DNA of 40,883 bases from CAXBNB01 sp040151475 (GTDB lineage Bacteria > Bacteroidota > Bacteroidia > Cytophagales > Cyclobacteriaceae), in the NCBI RefSeq assembly GCF_040151475.1, contig NZ_JBDKWG010000082.1, forward strand, positions 1-40,883, read 5' to 3'. The position numbers and the translations under genes were made by a program. Every line of letters begins with the position of its first letter. The stretch's first letter is position 1. Shown here piece by piece: positions 23,188-32,803 of this stretch. The notes below the pieces were generated by a model, which was given only the letters and a program-made list of their open reading frames with translations, was not told the origin of the DNA and ran no database searches.

Positions 23188-25713
23188 TCACTCCACTCCT
23201 ATCTTTACATTTTTACTTTCTGTCAGATTTTCTTTGTTGCCCAATGAAATCATATTGGTAAACAACCTGTACGCCCCGGGCACTCCTGCCGGTAGTTCCC
23301 TAAACCATGAATAACCAGAATAGATATAGTATCCTTTTCCATATTGGGCAACTAACAGACCTCCACTTTTTGCATCTTCATTAGGATCATTAGAAGAAAG
23401 CAGGGCTTCATATTTTTCATCCCATTCATTGGGGAAATAAAGTCCCCGCTCCTGCACCCATCCTTCAAAATCCTTTTTTGTAATCTTGTTTGGCACATTC
23501 ATCAGAGGGTGTTTGTCATTCAGAATTCGGACTTCAGCTTCTTCGACTGTGACCCTGTCTCTGGACAACTGAAACGGATACGGCCCCAATTCTTTGGTAT
23601 TCAACCTATGATTCGTATTGTATTGTACAATCATTGTTCCTCCATTTTCGACATATTTCATCAGTTTGTCCTGATGAAATTTCATTCTTTCTCTGGTATT
23701 ATAAGCTCTAATCCCAACAATGACAGCATCTAAATCTTTGAGGTTTTGGGCGGTAATGTCTTCATCACTCATCTCCCATACGTTGTAACCTATTTGCCGG
23801 AGACTGGCAGGTATCTCATCGCCAGCTCCCATAATATAACCAACATTTTGACCTCTCCTTTTAAAGTCAATTTTTACTACTTTGGAAGAGGATTTTGGAA
23901 ACAAAGTTTGTAGTGGAATATGGTCATAGTCTATCCTCACTAAACTTTTATTATACTCTTTACCTTCAATATTAGCAATTGCCACTACTTCACCCTCACT
24001 TTGTCCTTTTGGAGGTGTGACTTTAAATTGAAAGGTTTGTTCTTCTCCTTTTTGCTTCAGATCAAAATTAGTATTAACAGGTGAAGACTTCCATCCTTTT
24101 GGAAGTTGGATCATCAAACTTCCTGAAATATTGGCTTTTCCTGCCTTCACTATTATATTAACTTCTTTACTCACGTCAGAACCAAATACATATACTTTTT
24201 CAGCAATATTGGTAAATACAGGTGGAGTAAACTCCAACGGTTGGTACACTTCACCATCAACAGGATCATTTTTCTTGAAAATCACTGGCAGATTATAATC
24301 AAGATATACTCCTTCAACTTCTACAGTAAATATTGCATGCAAAACCGCTTCATTTTCCGGAGTTCCAATCAAACTCTCATCCGCTACTGAATACATTCCT
24401 AATGTACCCTCCTTTTTCAACCAGTAAGGCTGGGAATATTCCAGATCTTGAGGTAAAACGTAGTGCTTATCTGAATGAAAAGGACTGTTGTTTTGAAGTT
24501 TTTGATTTAAAGAAAATGTCTCCAGTTTATCTATTGCAATCGAAGACAACATCACTCCTACTTTGGACCTATTAATAGCCTCAACGCTGAGTTTTATAGA
24601 ATCACCTGGTGTAAATGCACTATCATTTGCCTTGATCTCCAGATACAACCCGAGACATGCTTTAATGATAGTTTTGACTTCATCTTTCTTTATTTTTTTC
24701 CAATGTTCATCTTCCAATTGATCCAAAGCCTTGTAAGCTTTAATAAGGTCATCAACCATCAATTCTGGATTAGTTGCATCGAAACTCATTAATGCATTCT
24801 CAACATGCGCCGCAACTTTATCCCCTCCCTCTACTCTATTCCAAGAAGTATCAATACCACCAAACATACCTGTAGAAGGATCACCAATAATTGGTATAAA
24901 ATACTCCACTTGAGAACCTCTGGTTCCTGTTGAGCCAAAGCCCTGGCTCTTATGCATACTCCTGCTCAATGAAGCTATTTCGGGGTAGGATTTACCCAAA
25001 AGTGGATTGTAAAGGCCCAAATCTTCCGTTACATATTGTGAAGTATCCTCTTTGTCCAACCCTCCAAAGAAATAAGGATGGGTATTGAAAAATAGTTTTT
25101 TTGGGCTCCAAACACCAAATTCCTTTGCCAAATCGGGATATTTGCTTGCATCTCCGGATGCCTCAAATGCTTCTCCAGCTAAAATAGCTGATGCAGTATG
25201 ATGCCCATGCCCTCCTCTTCCATCAACCGGAAAACGGGTAATAACCACGTCTGGTTTGAATTTTCTAAATGTCCGAACAAAATCAGACAACACTTGATCT
25301 TTATCCCAAATGTTAAAGGTTTCGTCGGGATTTTTAGAATATCCAAAATCATTGGCACGAGAAAAAAATTGTTGCCCTCCATCTGTTCTTCTGGCTGCAA
25401 GTAATTCCTGAGTACGGATCAATCCTAGCAATTCTCTTATTTCAGGCCCAATCAAATTTTGTCCTCCATCGCCACGTGTCGCAGACAGATAGGCTGTATT
25501 ATACAATTTTTCGTTTGCCAAATAAGCTATCAACTTGGTATTTTCATCATCGGGATGAGCGGCCACATATAGCACAGTACCCAGTACATTGAGCTTTTGA
25601 AGCATCAACTGTATTTCTGCTGCATTGTGTTTTTTTGGTGCTTGTGCAATAGAACTGCTTTGAACAAAGCATATTGTTAATAGTAAAGAAACAGTACGAA
25701 TTAGTTTCAACAT
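23188..25713 (-). CDS. PIG-L (LmbE-like) deacetylase with C-terminal amidotransferase-like domain
   Basis: This 841-residue exported protein has a signal peptide (1-24). The PIG-L/LmbE domain (about 40-300) has the zinc motif AAHPDDE (His53, Asp55 or Asp56) and a second histidine cluster GRGGHGHHTA. These enzymes de-N-acetylate GlcNAc-containing compounds. After a beta-sandwich middle (about 390-610) comes a domain with AVIVGIRAYNTRERM and NGGTMIVQYNTNHRL that resembles a class I glutamine-amidotransferase fold. The long layout is familiar from Bacteroidota. It is the first gene of the operon that ends with the sodium symporter, and its substrate is unknown. Confidence 0.85.
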   Translation of the reverse strand: MLKLIRTVSLLLTICFVQSSSIAQAPKKHNAAEIQLMLQKLNVLGTVLYVAAHPDDENTKLIAYLANEKLYNTAYLSATRGDGGQNLIGPEIRELLGLIRTQELLAARRTDGGQQFFSRANDFGYSKNPDETFNIWDKDQVLSDFVRTFRKFKPDVVITRFPVDGRGGHGHHTASAILAGEAFEASGDASKYPDLAKEFGVWSPKKLFFNTHPYFFGGLDKEDTSQYVTEDLGLYNPLLGKSYPEIASLSRSMHKSQGFGSTGTRGSQVEYFIPIIGDPSTGMFGGIDTSWNRVEGGDKVAAHVENALMSFDATNPELMVDDLIKAYKALDQLEDEHWKKIKKDEVKTIIKACLGLYLEIKANDSAFTPGDSIKLSVEAINRSKVGVMLSSIAIDKLETFSLNQKLQNNSPFHSDKHYVLPQDLEYSQPYWLKKEGTLGMYSVADESLIGTPENEAVLHAIFTVEVEGVYLDYNLPVIFKKNDPVDGEVYQPLEFTPPVFTNIAEKVYVFGSDVSKEVNIIVKAGKANISGSLMIQLPKGWKSSPVNTNFDLKQKGEEQTFQFKVTPPKGQSEGEVVAIANIEGKEYNKSLVRIDYDHIPLQTLFPKSSSKVVKIDFKRRGQNVGYIMGAGDEIPASLRQIGYNVWEMSDEDITAQNLKDLDAVIVGIRAYNTRERMKFHQDKLMKYVENGGTMIVQYNTNHRLNTKELGPYPFQLSRDRVTVEEAEVRILNDKHPLMNVPNKITKKDFEGWVQERGLYFPNEWDEKYEALLSSNDPNEDAKSGGLLVAQYGKGYYIYSGYSWFRELPAGVPGAYRLFTNMISLGNKENLTESKNVKIGVE

Positions 25714-25813
25714 AAAGTTTTATTTATCCGACAATAATAAATGGATAATAAGGAAGTAAAAAATATTATCGGTTAAACGGTAAAACACAATCTTGGTTTG
25801 TTGAAATAATTTC

Positions 25814-25845
25814 ACAAAAAAAGCCGTCGGATAGACCGACGGCTT
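25814..25845 (-). terminator. Intrinsic terminator of the lipoprotein gene
   Basis: AAGCCGTCGG (25821-25830) pairs perfectly with CCGACGGCTT (25836-25845) over a 5-base loop; read on the minus strand it is followed by a run of seven T. It closes the lipoprotein transcript and insulates the PIG-L operon. Confidence 0.9.
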
Positions 25846-25870
25846 GCTATTTTGAATTTTGGCCTATTAT

Positions 25871-26734
25871 TTATCCTCTTCTCCTAATCTGATGTCCTCT
25901 CCTTCTCTTTACCGCATCAACTTCTATTTCTTCTACTACATCTCCTTGAGTCACTGTTGCGATATTATCACATGACCCATCTCCAAAATCGACCACTTTA
26001 TCAAGTTCTCCCTCCACACTAATCGTTGCAATTCCTGAAACCGGAGCAAAAAATCCTTCTTCTTTACATGAATGCTTAAATGTAATTGGAGTGGCTTCTT
26101 CTACAACTTTAGAGTAGGTCAATCCATCCATATTGATACCTGATGCAGAACCAAATTTGGTTTTGATTTTATCATCTTCTGTTTCTTCTGAGGTAGTAGT
26201 ATGAGAAGCTTCTCTGGTCGCAATGCTTCCATCTTCAAATGTCATTTTTCCTCCTGTTAATGTTACGGTATATATTCTAGGATTGGCATCATGCCCGGAT
26301 ACATCCACAGATGTACGTGTACCTTCTATAGCTACTCCACTTACTACATAATCTTCAAAAGTGACTGTTTTAGTAAATCCTGCTTCACCTCTTTCTCCCG
26401 ACCATGTAATGATGATTTTACCAGATCTTACTCTATCATTTCTTCCTTCACACCCATCACCAAAATCAATGGTAATCATCTGAGCTTCTTCATCTTTAGT
26501 AATATCGGCACAACCGAAAAACTTACCTTGACCATCTCTCCCAGAACTTAAAAAATCATACCCAAGAGCTTCTTCTGCTGCATCTTCCACATCGTCATAA
26601 GCCGCCTCTGAAGTAACTACAAAATCTACATCATCTGCATAAATCGACGATGCATCCTCCAATTGATTGTCTTCTGTACATCCAATCATAAATGTTGCTG
26701 TAAACGCAATTAGAATTCCAAATATCCTTTTCAT
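25871..26734 (-). CDS. Lipoprotein of unknown function
   Basis: This 287-residue protein has a signal peptide and lipobox (FMIGC, Cys19). The mature part is acidic and beta-rich and carries two related motifs: ITIDFGDGCEGRNDRVRSGKI and VVDFGDGSCDNIATV, each a short Asp/Gly turn followed by a Cys, with further cysteines in FFGCAD and KHSCKEE. The end is a strikingly basic tail (KRRRGHQIRRRG). I have seen similar FGDGC repeats in uncharacterised Bacteroidota exported proteins, but know of no function. It has its own terminator and lies between the PIG-L operon and the subtilisin gene. Confidence 0.65.
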   Translation of the reverse strand: MKRIFGILIAFTATFMIGCTEDNQLEDASSIYADDVDFVVTSEAAYDDVEDAAEEALGYDFLSSGRDGQGKFFGCADITKDEEAQMITIDFGDGCEGRNDRVRSGKIIITWSGERGEAGFTKTVTFEDYVVSGVAIEGTRTSVDVSGHDANPRIYTVTLTGGKMTFEDGSIATREASHTTTSEETEDDKIKTKFGSASGINMDGLTYSKVVEEATPITFKHSCKEEGFFAPVSGIATISVEGELDKVVDFGDGSCDNIATVTQGDVVEEIEVDAVKRRRGHQIRRRG

Positions 26735-26881
26735 TTTAGTATTTGTTTTTGTTAAAAATTAAACCTGTTTAAAAGATTATTTGGGGGTTAGATGAGACTA
26801 TAGTAGAAAGGTTTAATTGAACATTGAAAAAATTATATTTATTTCCAACATTGAGGTAGTGGTCAAAAAGGAAAGTTTAGA

Positions 26882-29800
26882 CTACTTTTTCTGGACAATT
26901 ATTCTGTGAATAGAATAGTTTGATTTAAAAGAGCTTTTCAAAAAATACACTCCGTTATTTATTGGTGTCAAATCAAGTACTGCTTCAGTCCGATTATTTT
27001 TGGAAAGGAATTCTGCTGCCAATTTTCCAGTAGTATCGAACAAATAGAGATTCTTAAATGGTTCTGACCCTTCCAGTTTCAAAAGGTTATTAACCGGATT
27101 TGGGTAAAATTTTATTTGAGACAATGCATTCATATCAATACCTGTAATGGGCACATCTACGATTTTATAAGTAGTAGCAGTAGTATCTACACATCCCCTA
27201 CCATCTATAGCTATCAATTGTATATTGTAATCTCCAGCCTCTTCAAAATTCAATCTTGGAGAATTGACTGACTCAGCAAAGACATCATTGATATACCATT
27301 TTGTTGAAACCACATCTTGTTCAGACAGATAAGAAAAAGAGGCTGTGCTATTTTGGCTTAGCACCAAAATTTCGGGATCAGCGACTATTTCAGTCTCAAA
27401 CAAATATGTATCTATTACCACAGTCTTCGGAGCACTTTCGAGAAATCCATCAACTCTGGTCACATAGTAAGTAGAATTAGAGGAAACTTTACCCAGATTC
27501 ATTGACCTTCCTTTATAGATTGGTGAACTCAAATCAGCATTGTCATAAAAATAAAAAACACTGCCAACCGTAGGTTTCAGAACCACTTCATCAAAAGGAC
27601 AAATAGTAATATCGTCTAGCTCTGGAATAGGTGATACCTCTATGGTTACGGCCTTTGTAAAGAAGTCCATACACCCCATTTCATTGGTCGTGATCAATTT
27701 CACTTCCAGAAAGGTTTGATCGGTAAACGTAAAATTAACCTGCTCTTCTGTTCCAACTTGCTCTCCATCCACATACCATTCAAAACTTTGAGCACCAAGG
27801 CTGTTGTCTGAAAAATTAATTTGATTTTTTGTGTTCAAATCCAATGTATCTGCCACAGCTACAAAATCAACATTCAAATGATTGACATTTACCTGAACTG
27901 CTACCGGATGGCTTTCAAATACTTCTTCCGTAGAAGTAACATAGAACACAGTGTCATTCAAAATAACATCCGAAGTAAACTGAGCACCTGAAAATATCGG
28001 GTTTTCATCACTCAGATTTTTATACACATTTAACTTTGATGAGTTAGTAGCTGACAATACAACTACTTCACCTTTGCATATTGTCTGATCCTCAATGACA
28101 GGTTCAACACTCCTTTCAGCAACAGTTATTTTATTGGTAACACTTCCACTGCATCCCATTTCGTTGGTTACGTCTAAACTCACATCATAAACGCCCGACT
28201 CATTATATATCATTTTAGGATTTTGAACAGTAGAAAATGAGCCATTCCCGAAAGACCATTGCCATGATATGGCATTTTCAGATTGATCCGTAAATGACGC
28301 CTGGTTTATCTGAGCATCACCCAGATAAAGTGTATCAGGGCTAATACTAAAATTCCTTTTTAAATTCTCAACTTCAATAGCTACTCTGTAAATATCAGAC
28401 GGATAATCCAAACCAATATTTCTTACATACAGCAATGAATCTTTGGTCAACTCTGAGAAATCAAACCCATTTCCTGTTAAGAGAAGATTGGTCATATCAT
28501 AAGTATCATATATTTCAAATTCATCGCCATTATCGAGTGTAAGATTAAAAGGCTGATTAGCACAAAACTGATGAGATTCAGCAATAGGTGGAGTTTCTAA
28601 AAAATCATTGTATTTATTGATAGCCTTTACGATACTATTTTTTAAGGATTCTAAATCATCCCCTCCCGCTATCACAAAAGCCACCTTTTGACTTCCATAA
28701 GCATCGAGACTACCGATTTGTGCTGTGAGTAACTGAGCTACATCATTTCCCTGACCCAATTCACCCGCTATCTGTTTTTCCGTCGTTAGAAATGCATATT
28801 TCTCTGCATCTGAAAATGTATCTGACAAGTCAGCACTATTGCCATTTTCATTCAGTAAATCTATAGAATACACATGGGCATTTTGACTGGAAATAAGTGC
28901 TATACCCATAAATTGAGTCGAAACCTCATTATGAGTATATGCCAGTTTGTGTTCCAAATCCCAGTTAGATTTATTTTTAAGCTTATTTTCCAAATCCCAA
29001 TCAGCAAAAAAACCAACCTTTAAATTCTCTTTAACTTTTGCAGTATTGTTTGTAACTCTATATTCAATAATGGCAAACTCACTATTCCCATCGTCATCCC
29101 AAAGCAAAACTTCTTGCTCCACTACTACACCCAAAGAAGTCGTTCCTGCATTAGAATCACTGAACGAACTCTTACCATAAATATCTGCTACAGATTGGTT
29201 ATAAAGTTTGATTTTATTTAAAGCTTCAAAATCCTGTTCGTAAGAGAATTGAGCAAAATCATTCAATAAATTATCTGAAATGGAATCTTCATGACTTCCA
29301 ATTAATACACCTAAATGTTCAGAAACAAGGTTCTCGTTAAAATAGAGGCCATAATTGTTTTGTTGATCATTATTAGAACGCCCGATATTTCCATTTCGAT
29401 CTATATTAAATGAAATAGCCGGATTATTTATCCCGAGGTTAGCAGGGCTTATCGGAAACTCAAAATATTCAAAGTCTTCATATTCACCATCCAAAAAGTC
29501 AATTCGAACTATAATTCTTTCTTCATGCTGTGCTTCCTCAGTTATCATAATAGCTATTTCAAATACTTCACTTGATTCCATTTCACCAAGTGCTCCAATT
29601 GTTAATACAGGATCGGGAATAATGACATTTGGATTCTCTGAAGAAAGAGTAGCAGTAGCATTAATAGTTGGATTGAGGTAATTATGAAAATTCAATGATA
29701 CTGTAACTGTATCATTGAAAAATGCATATTCCCCAAATGAATTTGAATATGAGAAATCTTTAATCCGAATAGAATGAGAAGTCCCTTCGGAAACTGCTCT

Positions 29801-31138
29801 AAGCACATTCAGTCGTCCTTTTCCAAGCTGACCCAAGTAATTTTGATTCGCTTCAACATCGTATATATCATCCGCAGTAACTCTAATCTGTTCCATTATC
29901 TGAAGTGCATTCCAATGAGGAAACACGCTTTTCACCAATGCAGCAGCTCCTGCTACCTGAGGAGAAGAAAAAGAAGAACCACTTTCACTGGCATATGAAT
30001 CACCGTTTTTAGTGGAGTATATGCCAAACCCTGGTGCTGTTAAATCTACCTTATAACTATAGGTAGCACCGGGAGACTTATTATCTTCCATATCGGTATT
30101 TGCCACTGAAAGCACATAATCATATGAAGCCGGATAAAATTGAAGTTCCTCGTTAGTATTACCAGCGGCTGACACTACAACCATATCTTTTTCCAAAACT
30201 GCATAATTGATCACATCCTGAGCAAACGAAGAATACGTCCCTTCCGAACCCCATGACAGGTTGATCACATCATACCCCTGATCTGCAGCATATATTATAG
30301 ATCCGTAGGTATCAAATGAATTGCCACCAGAAGAGCTAAAAACTTTAAGTGGGACAAATTTCGAATTGTAGCCAATACCAGCCATACCTATACTATTATC
30401 AGTTACTGCACTACTCAACCCTGCTACAAAAGTCCCGTGTCCGTTTTGATCTGCCGTAGGATCATTGTCCAAATCGGCAAAATCCCACCCCTGATAATCA
30501 TCTACGAAACCATTTCCATCATCGTCTAAACCATTTACAGGATCAGCTTCATTCAAATGTAAATTGTCAGCCAAATCCACGTGATCCAATTGTACTCCTG
30601 TGTCACTCACACCGACAATAATGGATTCACTACCTCTGGTAATATCCCATGCCTCTTTCGCCTTTATCAAATTTAAATTAGTCTGCAAACCAATATTAGT
30701 GTCATTGGGAGTAAATAACAGTTGCTCTTTATAAAACGGTTCAACATACACAACATTAGAATATTTGCGTAGGTTATTAATGATTTCCTCAATATTTTGT
30801 TCTGTGCCTGTTTCAATGATATATATGTTGTCCAAGACAGAGTTACCAGTGGATAACGGAGCTGTTTTAAGGTTCGTATTTCTGTTAAATTTTAGACTTT
30901 CTATGCTTTTTATTCCTGAGATGGATTCTACATTATCAGGGTCTATAGTGTTGGAAATTTGCTTACCCTGACTAAGAATATTTACCTTCCGCTTTAATTT
31001 CATTACTACCTTTCCTGATACAATAAGTTCTTTATTATTAAGAGTAGAACTAACATTTTTCAATGTTTGCGCTCTTGTTGATAAGCTGAAAATCAGAATA
31101 AAAAGAAATAAAACGATATAGATAGTTTTTATTCGCAT
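26882..31138 (-). CDS. Giant T9SS-secreted subtilisin (S8 protease) with PKD-like domains
   Basis: The ATG at 31138 gives 1,418 residues and a signal peptide ending near RAQ; an ATG twelve codons earlier is possible. The catalytic domain (about 160-450) has the complete triad: VGVSDTG (Asp), NGHGTFVAG (His) and SGSSFSSPQVAG (Ser), plus AAGN. A calcium-binding-like DDDGNGFVDD loop lies between Asp and His. Beta-rich modules follow, one clearly PKD-like (WQWSFGNGSFSTVQNP), and the last 75 residues match the T9SS type A sorting domain (FYPNPVNNLLKL...NGVYFLKS). It is expected to be secreted across the outer membrane and surface-attached. Confidence 0.9.
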   Translation of the reverse strand: MRIKTIYIVLFLFILIFSLSTRAQTLKNVSSTLNNKELIVSGKVVMKLKRKVNILSQGKQISNTIDPDNVESISGIKSIESLKFNRNTNLKTAPLSTGNSVLDNIYIIETGTEQNIEEIINNLRKYSNVVYVEPFYKEQLLFTPNDTNIGLQTNLNLIKAKEAWDITRGSESIIVGVSDTGVQLDHVDLADNLHLNEADPVNGLDDDGNGFVDDYQGWDFADLDNDPTADQNGHGTFVAGLSSAVTDNSIGMAGIGYNSKFVPLKVFSSSGGNSFDTYGSIIYAADQGYDVINLSWGSEGTYSSFAQDVINYAVLEKDMVVVSAAGNTNEELQFYPASYDYVLSVANTDMEDNKSPGATYSYKVDLTAPGFGIYSTKNGDSYASESGSSFSSPQVAGAAALVKSVFPHWNALQIMEQIRVTADDIYDVEANQNYLGQLGKGRLNVLRAVSEGTSHSIRIKDFSYSNSFGEYAFFNDTVTVSLNFHNYLNPTINATATLSSENPNVIIPDPVLTIGALGEMESSEVFEIAIMITEEAQHEERIIVRIDFLDGEYEDFEYFEFPISPANLGINNPAISFNIDRNGNIGRSNNDQQNNYGLYFNENLVSEHLGVLIGSHEDSISDNLLNDFAQFSYEQDFEALNKIKLYNQSVADIYGKSSFSDSNAGTTSLGVVVEQEVLLWDDDGNSEFAIIEYRVTNNTAKVKENLKVGFFADWDLENKLKNKSNWDLEHKLAYTHNEVSTQFMGIALISSQNAHVYSIDLLNENGNSADLSDTFSDAEKYAFLTTEKQIAGELGQGNDVAQLLTAQIGSLDAYGSQKVAFVIAGGDDLESLKNSIVKAINKYNDFLETPPIAESHQFCANQPFNLTLDNGDEFEIYDTYDMTNLLLTGNGFDFSELTKDSLLYVRNIGLDYPSDIYRVAIEVENLKRNFSISPDTLYLGDAQINQASFTDQSENAISWQWSFGNGSFSTVQNPKMIYNESGVYDVSLDVTNEMGCSGSVTNKITVAERSVEPVIEDQTICKGEVVVLSATNSSKLNVYKNLSDENPIFSGAQFTSDVILNDTVFYVTSTEEVFESHPVAVQVNVNHLNVDFVAVADTLDLNTKNQINFSDNSLGAQSFEWYVDGEQVGTEEQVNFTFTDQTFLEVKLITTNEMGCMDFFTKAVTIEVSPIPELDDITICPFDEVVLKPTVGSVFYFYDNADLSSPIYKGRSMNLGKVSSNSTYYVTRVDGFLESAPKTVVIDTYLFETEIVADPEILVLSQNSTASFSYLSEQDVVSTKWYINDVFAESVNSPRLNFEEAGDYNIQLIAIDGRGCVDTTATTYKIVDVPITGIDMNALSQIKFYPNPVNNLLKLEGSEPFKNLYLFDTTGKLAAEFLSKNNRTEAVLDLTPINNGVYFLKSSFKSNYSIHRIIVQKK

Positions 31139-31304
31139 GCTTAGTAAAATGAAATAAAAACTAAAAATAAACAAATTGGGTTTTAAGAAGGGAACAAACC
31201 TTCATATTAACAGTATTAATCTATTATATCAGAAAAGTTGCAAAAGCCATTCCCACATATTCAATAACTATTCAGAATTAAACTGCCATTTTGTCTTAAT
31301 TATC

Positions 31305-31312
31305 TATCTTTG
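31305..31312 (+). promoter_or_regulatory. Predicted Bacteroidota -7 promoter element for miaB
   Basis: TATCTTTG is an exact TAnnTTTG match 23 bases before the proposed TTG start of miaB at 31336; the TTTTGTC upstream is too close for a canonical -33 element. Confidence 0.45.
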
Positions 31313-31335
31313 CAATCTTTAAAAAAAATGAACCA

Positions 31336-32790
31336 TTGAAGGAAGTAATTAATGATATTGAAATCCTTTCAGAGGATGCAAATGCTTGCGAAACAATAAA
31401 AATTTCTCAAGACACTGATAGCAGTAGCGGGAAGAAATTATACATCGAAAGCTATGGCTGTCAGATGAATTTTTCAGATAGTGAGATTGTTTCATCCATC
31501 ATGAATAAAGAAGGAGTCGGTACTACATCAAAAATTGAAGATGCAGACATTGTATTTCTCAACACATGTTCTATTAGGGAAAAAGCAGAAATAACAGTTC
31601 GCAGGAGGCTTAATCAAATAAATGCTTTAAAGAAGCACAAGCCAGAATTAATGGTGGGCGTATTGGGCTGTATGGCAGAAAGGTTGAAATCAAAGCTGTT
31701 AGACGAAGAAAAAATTGTTGACCTGGTAGCCGGACCAGACGCTTACAGAGACTTACCCGGATTGGTAAAAGAAGTAGAATCAGGCCAAAAAGCGGTAAAC
31801 ACTTTTTTATCAAGAGAAGAAACTTATGCCGATATAAGCCCTGTCAGATTAAACTCTAATGGAGTAACCGCAATGATATCCATCATGAGAGGATGCGACA
31901 ATATGTGCTCCTTTTGTGTTGTGCCCTTTACCAGAGGAAGAGAAAGAAGCCGAGACCCTCATTCCATTGTAGCAGAAGCTCAGGATTTATTTGACAAAGG
32001 ATACAAAGAAGTAACCCTGCTGGGACAAAATGTTGACTCATATAAGTGGTCGCCCCAGGAAAACAATAAAGCAAAGCTGGAAAAATCTGAAGTAGAGGAA
32101 ATAGTCAATTTTGCAGACTTGTTAGAAATGGTTGCTCTGGTAAGCCCATATCTTCGCATTAGATTTTCTACTTCCCATCCAAAAGATATCACCGACGATG
32201 TATTGTACACTATGAAAAAGTACAACAACATCTGTAAAAATATTCACTTACCTGCTCAAAGTGGGAATTCCAGAGTTTTGGATCTAATGAATAGAACATA
32301 CGACAGAGAATGGTACATTAAAAAAGTTGATGCCATTAGAAACATTTTGGGAGAAGAATGTGGTATTTCATCAGATATGATCACTGGTTTTTGCACTGAA
32401 ACCGAAGAAGAACACCGTGAAACTCTTAGTTTAATGGACTATGTGAAATACGATTTTTCCTATATGTTTTATTATTCTGAAAGACCAGGCACTTTAGCTG
32501 AAAAAAAGCTGAAAGATGACATTCCTCTTGAAATCAAAAAAAGAAGGTTAGGTGAAATAATAGACAAACAACAGCAGATTTCTTTAGAAAGAAACAAGCT
32601 TGATATTGGAAAAATACACCAAGTGCTGGTAGAAGGATTTTCGAAAAGATCTAAAGAACAAATGCAGGGAAGAAATAGTGCAAACAAAGTAATTATATTC
32701 CCGGCCAACGGAATCAAAAAAGGAGATTTTGTAAATGTAAAGGTAAATGAATGCACTACTGCTACCCTTTTTGGGGAAATAATAAAATAG
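31336..32790 (+). CDS. miaB: tRNA-2-methylthio-N6-dimethylallyladenosine synthase
   Basis: This 484-residue radical-SAM methylthiotransferase modifies A37 of tRNAs reading UNN codons. It has the N-terminal UPF0004 domain with YGCQMN (Cys42), NTCSIRE (Cys78) and LGCMAER (Cys112). The radical-SAM cluster is RGCDNMCSFC (Cys187, Cys191, Cys194), and a C-terminal TRAM domain (about 420-484) follows. The start appears to be TTG at 31336, since the next ATG lies inside the first cluster motif. It is followed at 13 bases by the sigma-54 regulator in the conserved Bacteroidota order miaB - regulator - lptE. Confidence 0.95.
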   Translation: MKEVINDIEILSEDANACETIKISQDTDSSSGKKLYIESYGCQMNFSDSEIVSSIMNKEGVGTTSKIEDADIVFLNTCSIREKAEITVRRRLNQINALKKHKPELMVGVLGCMAERLKSKLLDEEKIVDLVAGPDAYRDLPGLVKEVESGQKAVNTFLSREETYADISPVRLNSNGVTAMISIMRGCDNMCSFCVVPFTRGRERSRDPHSIVAEAQDLFDKGYKEVTLLGQNVDSYKWSPQENNKAKLEKSEVEEIVNFADLLEMVALVSPYLRIRFSTSHPKDITDDVLYTMKKYNNICKNIHLPAQSGNSRVLDLMNRTYDREWYIKKVDAIRNILGEECGISSDMITGFCTETEEEHRETLSLMDYVKYDFSYMFYYSERPGTLAEKKLKDDIPLEIKKRRLGEIIDKQQQISLERNKLDIGKIHQVLVEGFSKRSKEQMQGRNSANKVIIFPANGIKKGDFVNVKVNECTTATLFGEIIK

Positions 32791-32803
32791 AACCAGGTCA
32801 AAT

